From Ricinus communis (taxonomy: Eukaryota; Streptophyta; Magnoliopsida; Malpighiales; Euphorbiaceae): a stretch of DNA of 64,000 nt. The notes under the pieces are model-generated. The model was given only the letters and a program-made list of their open reading frames with translations, ran no database searches and was not told the origin of the DNA. The stretch lies in NCBI RefSeq assembly GCF_019578655.1, contig NC_063259.1:2654001-2718000 (forward strand), written 5' to 3'. Numbering within the stretch: position 1 is the stretch's first letter; every line of letters starts with the position of its first letter. The position numbers and the translations under genes are program-made. This document shows positions 46,157-56,426 of this stretch, piece after piece.

Positions 46157-46700
46157 AATTTTAGCAGTTGCACCAGTAGCAACCCTAATAGCAGATTGTT
46201 CTCCCTCAACTAACTCAAAACCAGGAGAAGAAGCCCAATTTAGAGGAGTTGATGATGAAGTTCGTGTCCACTTCAAAGAACAGGTTTCAACATACGGAAA
46301 TAGCTCTTAGAAATCAGCAAGCCTCCATACAGAATTTGGAGAATCAAATAGGCTAGATTTCTAAGATGTTGGCTGAGAGACAGCCAGGGACGCTCCCCAG
46401 CACCACAGAGTCAAACTCGAGGGAGCATGTCAAGGCTGCCACCTTGAGATCAGGTAATCAGTTAACTAGCTCTTTACCTATGGCTGATAATGATGTTGTT
46501 GTGTAGGATGAGCCAGCTAGGAAGGAGCTAGAGCCTGAGGTGATAGAGCCTGCGCGAACCGAGGATAAGAAGAAGAGTCTTATGAAAGAATACCAGTCGC
46601 CAATTCCATATCCTGCCAGGTTAAAGCAGGAAAAGCTTGATCAGCAGTTTGGTAAATTTTTGGATTTATTTAAGTAGCTGAGGATTAACCTACCTTTTAT
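46157..46700 (+). pseudogene. gag: Element F: gag tail
   Basis: Only the end of gag remains: TSKNRFQHTEIALRNQQAS, QNLENQIG, LAERQPGTLPSTTESNSRE and AATLRSGNQLTSSLPMADND in order, then YPARLKQEKLDQQFGKFLDL. Stops at about 46,350 and 46,504. The capsid core and zinc knuckle are deleted. Confidence 0.78.
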
Positions 46701-47330
46701 TGAGGCTATATCATAGATGCCCAGGTATGCAAGGTTCCTGAAAGAGATTCTAAGCAACAAAAGGAAGCTGGAGGACTTGGGACTAATGACACTAAATGAG
46801 GAGAGCTCAACCATTCTTCAAAACAAGCTGCCAGTAAAGAGGCGTCATCTAGGGAGTTTCACTGTTTCCTATTTTATTGGTGATTTGCATATTAGTGATG
46901 CTTTATCTGATTTAGGAGCTAGCATCAATTTAATGCCTAGTAGTTTGTTTGAAAAATTAGGTTTGAGTGAGCCTAAACCTACTAGGATGAGCGTACAGTT
47001 AGCAGATAGATATGAAATTTCCTAGGGGAATAGTTGAGGATGTACTTGTTAAGGTAGACAAGTTTATATTTCCTGTTGATTTTATTGTTATGGATATGGA
47101 GGGTGAGAGTAGCGTACCTTTAATTCTAGGTAGACCTTTACTTGTAACATCTAGGGCTGTTATAGATGTGTGTGATGGGAAGTTACAGCTTAGAATAGGT
47201 GATGAGACTATTACCTTTGACCTTAGTACTTCTATGAGACATTCACTTAACCATGATGATAGTGTATATTCTGTGGATGTTTTAGATGGTATTATAGAGT
47301 CTCAATTGTAGGAGATATTACTTAATGATC
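46701..47330 (+). pseudogene. pol: Element F: aspartic protease domain
   Basis: PRYARFLKEILSNKRK, SDLGASINLMPSSLFEKLGL (catalytic Asp present), VDKFIFPVDFIVMDMEGESS and LILGRPLLVTSRAVIDVCDG. A one-base frame change near 47,010 separates two frames (46,717-47,025 and 47,012-47,311). Apart from that the domain is largely open. Confidence 0.86.
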
Positions 47331-47700
47331 CTTTGCAGGTGGCATTACAGGCTGAGGATGAGGAGGACTTGTCCAACGAGAATGTATTAGGACAACTTGT
47401 TTGTTTACTGGCTAGTGAGCTCGGTAGGTCTATTTACCATTTTGTTGATATTGACAAGTCAGGGTGCAAAAATTAAGACCTTCACTTGAGGAGCCACCAG
47501 CACTAGAGTTGTAGGAGTTGCCTAAGCACTTGACCTATGCCTATCTGGATGTGGCGGAGAAGCTACCGGTGATCATTGCAACTGATTTGACTCCTGAGGA
47601 GAGGGAGATGACTTTGGCCTCTCTCAGAAAGTACCCTGAGGCCTTTGCATACAAGATTGCAGACATTCCTGGAATCAACAGCAACTATTGTTTGCAAAAC
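47331..47700 (+). pseudogene. pol: Element F: protease-RT linker
   Basis: EDEEDLSNENVLGQLVCLLA and KHLTYAYLDVAEKLPVIIAT, then EREMTLASLRKYPEAFAYKI and DIPGINSNYCLQNI. A frame change near 47,460 and a stop at 47,512. Conserved spacer shared with B, C and D. Confidence 0.75.
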
Positions 47701-48652
47701 ATCCTGATGGAGGATAGTTATAGGCCAATGGTGTGACAGTTGAACCCGAACATGGAGGAAGTAGTCAAGAAGGAGGTAATTAAACTTCTGGATTGAGGTT
47801 TAATTTATCCTATTTCTGACAGCTCTTAGGTTAGTCCTGTGCAGGTTGTGCTCAAGAAGGGAGGTATGACGGTGATCAAGAATGAGAAGGATGAGTTGAT
47901 ACCGACTAGAACGGTAACTAGTTTCTGAGTTTGCATTGATTACAGGAGACTCAATGATGCAACTCGGAAGGACCATTTTCCCTTTTTTTTTTATTGACCA
48001 GATGTTAGAGCGTTTATCAAGGCATATATTTTATTACTTTTTTGATGATTTTTTAGGCTATTTTCAGATTCTCATTGCACTTGCGGACCAAGAGAAAACC
48101 ACTTTCATTTGCCCATATGGTACGTTTGCTTATAGGAGGATGTCATTCGATTTTTGCAATGCACCAGCTACTTTCCAGAGGTGTATGATAGCGATCTTCC
48201 ATGACATGATCAAAGAGTCCATAGAGGTGTTCATGGATGATTTCTCGATATTTGGTAACTCTTTCTCCCATTGTTTGCTTAATTTAGAGCGTATGCTTGC
48301 GCGCTATGTAGAAGCTAACCTTATGTTGAATTGGGAAAAGTGCCATTTTATAGTGAGAGAGGGTATTGTGCTAGGGCATAAGATTTCACATGCAGGGATA
48401 GAGGTAAATATAGTTAAGGTAGAGACCATTGCTAAGTTGCCACCCCCTAGCTCGGTTAAGGCTGTTAGGAGTTTCCTTGGTCATGCAGGTTTTTACAGAA
48501 GGTTCATTAAGGACTTTTCTAAGCTTGCTAGACCTTTGACTCAATTTCTTGTAAAAGATGTTCCATTTATATTTTTTGATGACTTTTTACAGGCCTTTGA
48601 GTTACTTAAAGAGAAACTAACTACAGCCCCTATTATAGTTTCGCCTAATTGA
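47701..48652 (+). pseudogene. pol: Element F: reverse transcriptase
   Basis: The first part (47,701-47,930) is broken by stops at 47,735, 47,796 and 47,827. From 47,936 the frame is open for 238 codons: IDQMLERLSRHIFYYFFDDF (first catalytic Asp), TTFICPYGTFAYRRMSF, FCNAPATFQRCMIAIF, VFMDDFSIFG (catalytic pair), [35 protein letters not shown], ending TAPIIVSPN before a stop. A run of nine T at about 47,980 is a likely frameshift site. Best preserved RT in the window; very similar to A and close to B. Confidence 0.9.
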
Positions 48653-49230
48653 GGGGCTACCTTTTGAGCTAATGTGTGATGTTAGTGATTTTACAGTTGG
48701 AGCTGTTTTAGGATAGAGGATTGACAATAAGTTCCAACCAAGTTATTATGCTAGCAAGACATTGACAGATGCCCAAGAGCATTATACCACTACTGAGAAG
48801 GAGTTGCTTGCTGTAGTATATGCTTTCGACAAGTTCCGCTCATACTTGGTATTATCCAAGACCGTGGTCTACACGGATCATTTGGCATTGAGGTACTTGT
48901 TTAGAAAGCATGATGCTAAGCCGAGACTCATTTGTTGGACTTTGCTTTTGCAGGAATTCAATATTGAGATCAAGGATAAGAAGGGTGCGGAGAACTTAGC
49001 CGCAGATCACCTTTCGAGATTGGAGAACCCGAGCCTATATGCACTTGATGAGAGGGCTATTGATGACAGTTTTCTGGATGAGTACTTGTGCTCTATTCAA
49101 GTATCTTCGAATGTCCCTTGGTTTTCTGATTTTGCAAATTACTTGGTTGCAAAGGTCTTACCAAAGGGTATGATATTTCAGCAAAAGAAGAAATTCTTTA
49201 CTGATTTGAAGTAATACATTTAGGAAGACC
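48653..49230 (+). pseudogene. pol: Element F: RNase H
   Basis: Starts with the decayed CDxSDFTVGAVLG region at 48,675-48,715. From 48,762 an open frame of 150 codons includes [20 protein letters not shown] (Glu), [17 protein letters not shown] (Asp) and [15 protein letters not shown] (Asp), running into the linker to integrase. Stops at about 48,650 and 48,714. Confidence 0.87.
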
Positions 49231-50481
49231 CATTTTTGTTTCGAGTTTGTGCAGACTAGGTGATTCGGCGATGCGTGTATGGGGAGGAGATCCTCCAGAT
49301 TTTGAGGCATTGCCATGAGGGACCAACGAGAAATCATTAAGCAGCTAATCACACTGTTAGGAAGGTTCTGGAGGCTGGATTCTATTGGCCGACCTTTTTT
49401 GGGATGCTAGAGCATTCGCGCAGGTTTGTGATGCATGCCAGAGGTCAGGTAACATCTCTGCTCATTATGAGATGCCCCAAACGAGCATTCAAACAGTTGA
49501 GATTTTTGATGTTTGGGGCATTGACTTCATAGGGCCCTTTCTTTCTTCTTATGGAAATAAATATATCCTTGTTGTTGTTGAGTATTTCTCTAAGTGGCCG
49601 AAAGCGCAAGCTTTCTAGACTGGTGATGCTAGAGTCGTTAATAAGTTCCTTAAGCTATTGTTTGCTAGGTTTGGCATACCTAGGTCACTAATTAGTGATA
49701 GAGGGACACATTTTTGTAATGTCCAACTGGAGAGAGTACTTCAGATACATTGAGTGACTCATAGATTTTCTACACCCTATCACGTGCAGATTAGTGGGCA
49801 AGTAGAGGTTACTAATAGGGGTTTGAAACGCATTTTAAAGAAAACCGTGGGGGTGAGTAGGAAGGATTGGGCGAATAAGTTACATGATGTACTTTGGGCA
49901 TTCAGGACAGTCTATCGTACTTCTACAGGTTTTACACCTTATAAGCTTGTGTATGTGAAAGCTTGCCATTTACCTATTGAATTAGAGCATAGAGCCCTTT
50001 AGTCCTTAAGAACTTGTAATTTTGATGTTGATTCTGTAGGTAAACAGAGAGAGTGGCAGCTCAATGAGTTGGATGAGTGGCGCCAACAAGCATATGTCAA
50101 CTCATTCATCTATAAGGAGTGGACTAAGAAGTGGCACAACAAGCGATTCAAGTGCTCCAAGGAGTTTTAAGTTTGGGGACCGAGTTTTGCTCTACAATTC
50201 ACGTCTTTGTTTGTTCCTAGAGAAGCTAAAAGAGTCGCTGGTTAGGACCGTTCGTTATCCAGCAAGTGTTCCCATATGGCACAGTGGAGTTGCATCATCC
50301 CGATAAGGGGAGTTTCAAGGTGAATGGTCATCGTTTGAAGCATTATCATGGAGAGTCACTTGAGATCGAGGAGCGGCCAATATGGTGTTGTTCTAGCGAG
50401 ATTGACCTTCTGCATGAGTCCAGCTACACGACTCGGTCAAAAGAAGCGCTCTCGAGAGGCATTCCCGAGCTTATCCTTTAA
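49231..50481 (+). pseudogene. pol: Element F: integrase
   Basis: HHCC region: HCHEGPTRNH and [10 protein letters not shown]. Core: [16 protein letters not shown] (Asp), RSLISDRGTHFCN (Asp), SGQVEVTNRGLKRILK (Glu). C-terminal part: SRKDWANKLHDVLWAFRTVY, TPYKLVYVKACHLPIELEHR, then ELHHPDKGSFKVNGHRLKHY, ending KEALSRGIPELIL at 50,481. Frame changes near 49,385 and 50,165-50,270 and several stops break it. All three catalytic residues are still encoded. No chromodomain. Confidence 0.88.
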
Positions 50482-50707
50482 ATTTCTGCGTTTTTGAGCA
50501 TTTGACTTATCTTTTCTAATTAGCTTGTTTTTCCATTTCGGTTGATTTGAAACTTAACTCCTTTCATTTTTATGCTGTTTTGGGTGAAAAATTTCTTAGT
50601 TATGTAAATTATTGAGTTAAATAGGTGTTAGTGCACAAAACAAAGTAAAAGCACATTTCTAGGCTTCAACACTGGACTAACACTATTTCAAACACAACCT
50701 GTTCTAC
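50482..50707 (+). other. Element F: spacer after integrase
   Basis: AT-rich non-coding spacer between integrase and the tandem repeats; nothing recognised. Confidence 0.6.
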
Positions 50708-50871
50708 TCTACATGGCCCGTGCCTAACTTCCCAAGGTGCGTTGGATGTGAGAAACAAAGTTACACGGTTCCTAAAAGTCATGCAGTCTACAACACGGCC
50801 CGTGTCTAATTGCCAAGGGCGTGTTGGGTATAAGAATTGGAGAGTTACACAATTCCCGAGAGTCACACGGT
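50708..50871 (+). repeat. Element F: ~80-base degenerate tandem repeats with CACGG/CCGTG
   Basis: Units start at 50,708, 50,787 and (partial) 50,872. Shared words: TCTACA.CACGGCCCGTG, CCAAGG.GCGTTGG and AGTTACAC. Same position as the 102-base repeats of B, but a different unit length. Confidence 0.62.
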
Positions 50872-51323
50872 ATATAACATTGTCCGTGTCCATCAATACA
50901 AAGTTAAATAGGTCTCGCTTTTTACCATCAACCAAGTAAGTTTTCTTTATTTCCTAATTTCTTTTCGTTTTTAATTATTACTTTTTATTTCTTTTTTTTA
51001 TTTATTATTTCTGCTTATTTATTTGATATTATTATGCTTAATGTTCTTTTAATTTTATTTTTTTTTCTGCTTACTGAAATTTTTTATTTCTTTATTTTTT
51101 TTTTTTTTTTTTTTATTTTATTTTTAGTTTATTTTTAATTTTTAAGTTTTAATTTCTGTGTTGGTTGAGGTATAGTTTAGTTAATTAATTCTTATTATGA
51201 AATTTTGCCTTTTTAGTCATTATGCTGTTAAAATTTCGGCTAAGATTATATGCTATTTGAATTATTTATCTGCTATTTATGCGTTGCTTTCTGTGCTTCT
51301 GTTACTGACTAATACCTTTTTAG
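50872..51323 (+). promoter_or_regulatory. Element F: TATA box, short leader and probable intron before the 3' ORF
   Basis: TATATAA at 50,872-50,878, then a leader to donor CCAA|GTAAGTTTTC at 50,936, a T-rich stretch, and acceptor CCTTTTTAG at 51,323, five bases before the ATG at 51,329. Same order and nearly the same donor as in B. The T-rich run at about 51,093-51,116 lies inside. Splicing is inferred. Confidence 0.5.
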
Positions 51324-51328
51324 GTACG

Positions 51329-52735
51329 ATGTCAAAACGCAGCAGACAGCAGTCTCCACGACAGACACACTACAAGAGACATCACATAGATGTAGACACC
51401 TCTTGTTCACAACAGTAGGGTCCAACACCCCCCGGAGGTCAGAGAGCTCTTTGAGACCCTGCCATATGCTCGATTCTTCGATATCATCAAGCCCACCTAC
51501 TGGGAGCTCACTATAGAGTTCTGCAGCACCTTCTTTCTATAGCAGTAGATTATTGATTGGCATCAACCAGATGCCATTTCTTTCAGGGTTGGGGGCAGAC
51601 GGTTCTCAATGATAGTGCCTCAGTTTAGGATGCACCTAGGGCTATAGACTCAGCAGGAGATCACTGGAGAGGCCTGCCAGAGGTGCTTATATACTCACCC
51701 CATCCCTTATAAGAGGATGTGGGATGAGATTGTGACCGGACTTCCAGACTGGCTCCGATATCTACATACACTTCTGGTCTATACCATTACAGGCAGAGGA
51801 GAGAGCCTCGGGGTAGTGATGCAGACTGATGTCTTCATCATTTGGGCACTACACCAGTAGAGGAAGCTGGATATGGGCTACCTCCTAGCCAATCAGATCA
51901 AGACCTTTGTGAGGGAGTCCAAGAAGATTCATCTCTATTTTTGGCCCCTACATCACACATTTGGCTAGGAGGTTGGATGTTTTGGATGATTGTTTGAGTG
52001 ACCTGACTCAAATAGGGTTCGCCAAATGATTAACATGCGGATGGTGACAGCTTCCTAGGGGCCCCTAGGTGTTGAGTACAGATTAGTCAGCCGAACAGTG
52101 CGGGAGGTTAGGGAGGCTAGGGCTAAAGAACCACAGGACCCAGCTATGGACGTACTAGAGCTACGACCTCAAGATGTACCTGACCCAGCACGTGCTTTCG
52201 CCCCCTCTCCTGGTGCTTCATCTTCATACACTGCCAGCACCTCCAGTGCTCAGATAAGTGCTCTTGCATATTGCTTAGACAGGCTTTCAGACCTTCAGTA
52301 GGAGCACTTCACTGAGTTCAGGCAGTTCCAAGAGGAGACCAGAGCACAGCTCCAGGGCTTTAACAACCTATTGCAGCAGCTCTTAGAGGGCCTCGAGAGA
52401 CAGGTTACACAGTCAGATCAGATGGCAGCTCAACTCCAACAGATAGTTGATTCTGGCAGGGATGATGGAGTGCAGCGATTCTTTGATGACCTGGGTAATA
52501 TTGAGCTGTACCTCAGTGATTGTTTCCTAGATGCGACCCAGCCTCCATCAGTTCCAGCTGCCACTCAGGACCCTCCACCGTCTACGGGTACAGCTCCTAC
52601 CGAGGATGCACCGGTCCCCCCACCAGCCTCACCTTCCACTCAGGACCCCCCACCGCCTATTAGCACAGCCTCCACTGAGGATGCACTAATTTTCACTCCA
52701 CTGGCCGCGACGGATGATCAGGGCAGTCTTTGTTA
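51329..52735 (+). pseudogene. Element F: Athila-type 3' ORF (env position)
   Basis: Starts MSKRSRQQSPRQTHYKRHHI at 51,329. After a frame change near 51,415 it reads RELFETLPYARFFDIIKPTY, WELTIEFCSTFF, WDEIVTGLPDWLRYLHTLLV and VFIIWALHQ, a pattern I associate with the Athila ORF-1/plant retrotransposon ORF family. From 52,098 come an acidic/proline stretch, a coiled-coil-like Gln-rich part (FRQFQEETRAQLQGF, LQQLLEGLERQVTQSDQMAA), then a Pro-rich duplicated tail (TQDPPP...TEDA twice), ending ATDDQGSLC. About six stops and at least one frame change. Located where retroviruses carry env; I see no clear membrane segment, so calling it env is not supported. Confidence 0.62.
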
Positions 52736-54332
52736 GATTTTATTTCATTTTCTATCTTTCTTTACTTTTTTTTTCAAACATGTTATGTATTTAGTTATTA
52801 TTGATTTTGCTTTCCTTAGTTGTACTCTCCATTTGGCGTACCCACTACGTTATACACAAAGGATAGTGTGTTTTTTAAGTGTGGGGTGGGTAAACCGTAT
52901 GTTCCTTTTTCTATGTTGTGATGTTCTTTTAGCTGTATCTAAAATTGCTTTCATTGATTATATATATTGTTAGGATGTTAGGATACTATGTCTTTATGCA
53001 CTCAAGTATGCTATTTTTGAGTTGATTGACAATTTGATTTATAGAATTTCAACCACTTTTCTTTGTTGTTCATTGTCCTTGGAAAATAATTAATGGCGTT
53101 TAATATATCAATTCTGTCGGGTTAAACCGGTGTTACTTAATTGTTTCTCGAGTCGTCGATTTTAACTTAGAAGGTTGATATGTGTTTCTTAAGTGATGAT
53201 TCAATTAATGATGTTGAGAACCAATTGGAACTAATGTCACACTTCAAATGTGAGATTTTGAGCTAGTTGAGCATTCATTATACATATCCTTTTTATATTC
53301 CTTGTTTGAGTGTGCATTGTACTTGGCTTTGCTTCTAGAACCTGCACTGTAATGCTTGTTGAGGTTACATGAATTTGTGAATAACATGAGATGATTTGGG
53401 CAACTTAGGATTCACCACACTTGGCCAAAAGCCTACCCTTTGTGCTTCCATTAGTTAGCCATGGTTGAGCCTTTACCCTTTTCTTCATGTTAGACCATTT
53501 CACATTTTACATCTTAGCCTCTTCATTTTGTCTTTCCCTTACCTTAAGCTGGAATTTTTGTGATTTTATCTCTCTTATTTGGGATTAAATGCCATTTGCT
53601 ATGTTGGCGAATTCACTAAATCCTTTTGATATTTTAGATGCTCCCTTCAACCTAAACTGTATTTTTGCTCTTTACTCAATTGTATGCAGCAGTTCTCTTA
53701 TAAGCTGCTAGTCTAGTTTTTCATTAGAAAAAAACAACAAAAACTTTATTTCCTATTCTCTTTATAGAATTGATAGTATTTTTGAGCATTATTCTACAAA
53801 TTGAGGATTTAGTGAATATGTTTTGTATTTTTGTGCATTTAATCCTTTGAGCATACATTATTGTTTATTGCAAGAATTTCTAGCATTTTCACACCTCTTT
53901 CCCAAGTCTCCATACCTTTACCTTAGCCCCATTACAACCCCAATAAAGACCCTTTGATTTTGGTATTCATTTATTCACAGTAGCGGAGATAGGATTTATA
54001 AGCAAGCTTATGGTAAGTGGGTTTTATGCATTTATGTTGAGGGATTTGTTTCTCACCTTATACACACTTTGAGTGACTTGAGTGATCCCATGAGGCATTG
54101 GTTCTTAATGTCTGTTATTGAGTTATTATTTAAATTATTCATGCATTGATATTATCTCCATTCTCTGCTAATGATTTGCAACTTGACTTACGATTGAGTT
54201 TCTTTTGAGATGTGTTGAATGCTATATGTTGTGGCCAAGGGGCATGAACTTTGAGGACTTGCTGACTGCGGTTTTGTGAGGTTAAGTTGTTAATTGCTTG
54301 AGGACAAGCAAAAGCTTAAGTATGGGGTGATT
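52736..54332 (+). other. Element F: 3' region, hairpin and polypurine tracts
   Basis: Non-coding. A weak hairpin at 52,854-52,869 (ACAC, 8-base loop, GTGT) is followed by AAGTGTGGGGTGGG at 52,877-52,890. The rest aligns with the 3' regions of B and C. The LTR-proximal tract AAGTATGGGGTGATT lies at about 54,318-54,332. Confidence 0.7.
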
Positions 54333-55836
54333 TGATATGCATAGTTTTACACATAATTACTGACATATTATTGTGCATTTTCTTAGCATTTATTGTGTTT
54401 TTATTCCAAGATCACTTGTGTTTTGTGTCCTTTCGTGTTTTAAGAGATTTTATAGGTCCATCATTAATGCTTTAGCAATTTTAGATCAATTACGGGCGAA
54501 AACGGATGGAATTAGAAGCTTTTGACTTTGGCTTGACTTTTAGGAAGTCAACACGGCCCGTTTTGGAGCCCGTGCAGAAATTTCAAGCCGTGTAGCTTAA
54601 GCACTTTGAAGCAGCACGCTTTCCGAAGGTGCCATGCCCTAGAGCACGGCCCGTGTTGGCTAACACGGTCATGCTCGATTCAGTTCATTCTGTCAATTGG
54701 AGTCTAACATGGCCCGTCTTGAGGGACACTGGTTGGAACACGCCCGTATTTGTGCAATGAATAAAAGGAACGAGCCAAAAAAAGAGAAGAGAGTTGAGGA
54801 TCGACGATATTGACTCTTCATCTTCCTTTATAATTTTACTAGACATGTTTTCAGGCATTTTCAGGGGGCTTCCAGGAGACTGATTCCACCTTGGAACGTC
54901 AAGTTCGTGATTCTAGACTTTGGATTGAAGATTGAGGAGGAGTTTTGGAGCAAATCAAGAAGCAATTATGGAGATCAATTGTAGTGTAGATCAAGGCTTT
55001 GAGCTGTTCATCCAATTCTAGGAAAAGGGTGTATATGTTTCGATTTTTTTATTCTTTCATTGTAATTGAATTTCTATTTGCTTTAGACATGAACATGTGT
55101 AGCTAGATTGATTGAACCCATTTGGGTTCCTTGCTATGTTGGCTTTGTACTGAATTGTTAAGATTGGTTGAGTTTCCTTTCTTGTATTCTTTTTCGCAAT
55201 TAATAATATAGATTTAGTTTTCGTTACATTGATTATATTGATTACTATTCATAGAACTCTTTTAACAATTGAGAAATTCTAATTGAGTTTGGAAATTTAA
55301 TTGCAAGAACATGTTAATTTTCACTTAGAGATAAGGTTAATTAATTTACCGGATTAAGAATTAACAAAGCTTAATAGAGGTGGATTAAAGCTTAAGGCTT
55401 ACTTAATGATCAATCGTTAGGAAGAGATTCCAACTTTAGGCTTTTAGGTATAGGAATTTGGTTGTCTTAAGAGGGAAACCAAATTCAGTTTAGAATCTGT
55501 CCAAGGGTAGCATAATCAGACTCAACAATCTGTTATCTTTTGTTTGATAGCCAACCAGTCTAGGTCCTCTTTGGGTTCTCTTTCTTGTCTTGATTATTCT
55601 CTTTCCTCATTCATTCTCACATTACACTTAGAAATTAATTTTTAGTAAATCTAGAAACCTTCGTTATTAATTTTAGGACCTTTGCTATTAATTTTAGGCT
55701 AGATGACAAGCAATGATGTAGTAACTCTAGGATTTCACTTTCTCAAGGGATACGATATTTTTAATACTTATCGTTGTGCTAGGCTGTATCGATAGGTTCA
55801 CTGCCTTAGTTGTAGTTACATAAGCATTCCGTATCA
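54333..55836 (+). repeat. Element F: 3' LTR
   Basis: TGATATGCATAG at 54,333 to CCGTATCA at 55,836, 1,504 bases, followed by the AGTCA duplication. CACGGCCCGTGTTGG-like words at 54,550-54,745 precede a TATA-like GAATAAAAGG at about 54,760. Confidence 0.9.
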
Positions 55837-56426
55837 AGTCATCATTCACATAAGGAAGCAACATAGGAGCATGAAGAAATTATGCGAACTTAATACCAGC
55901 ATCTTTTTATCCCTCGGGTATATAAGATTTCAAGGATAGAATTTTCTATCGGGAAAGAATTGTAAATAACATACATTTTAGCATGAAACATATATGGGCA
56001 TAAGGCATTTGTCTATAAAATTAATCTAATAATTTTGGACTAAAATGAACTAAAATAAAGTAACTTAATCATTTAGTAAATAACTTAAGGTACTAATTCA
56101 GATAAAATACAAAAAATGAAGGTTAGGACTGGTAATATACCATCTTTATATATGAAATTATAGCTTTACCATATACACTACGGGAAGAGCTCCTTTCTTA
56201 ATAGAAGAAGAAGAAACCTTGCAACTTAACTACAAAATCCTCACAAACATCAATTACTAATTACACTCACAAATCTTGATAAATATCCTTCAAAAACTAA
56301 AAACTTAGCCTTGAAGTAAGTGATTTTACCTATAAAGAATTTTAATCATTAGGGTTCTTCAAAGAGAAAGACTGGGAAAGAAGAAAAGTTTTGCATAATC
56401 AAGCTGAAAATCGAGTAAATAGCATT
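55837..56426 (+). pseudogene. pol: Element K: chromodomain tail and 3' untranslated region
   Basis: Directly after F the reading returns to K: SHHSHKEAT, then EHEEIMR, then YxHLF, the C-terminal part of a Tekay-type chromodomain (compare ...HHSxEEATWExEExMRxxYPHLF in this clade). A stop replaces the Trp codon at about 55,866. The rest to 56,426 is AT-rich and non-coding; the LTR start probably lies within it but I cannot place it. Confidence 0.72.

Larger units (their letters stand above)
44993..55836 (+). mobile_element. Element F: long Athila-like element with 3' ORF, inserted in K
   Basis: Plus-strand order: 5' LTR (44,993-about 46,156, end lost), gag tail, protease, linker, RT, RNase H, integrase, tandem repeats, TATA box, intron-like spacer, Athila-type 3' ORF, 3' region and 3' LTR (54,333-55,836). 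The LTR end, primer site and most of gag were removed by one deletion. The only element here that keeps both the full pol order and a long 3' ORF. Confidence 0.88.

Noticed and set aside
51093..51122. Rho-independent terminator or poly(A) tail from the T/A-rich run
   Set aside because: Plant nuclear context; it lies inside the inferred intron of F with no stem before it. A pyrimidine-rich tract near an acceptor or simple repeat growth is more likely.
51329..52735. Calling the 3' ORF of F a true envelope gene or endogenous retrovirus
   Set aside because: No clear signal peptide, membrane segment or furin-type site in the readable parts; it fits better with the Athila ORF family.
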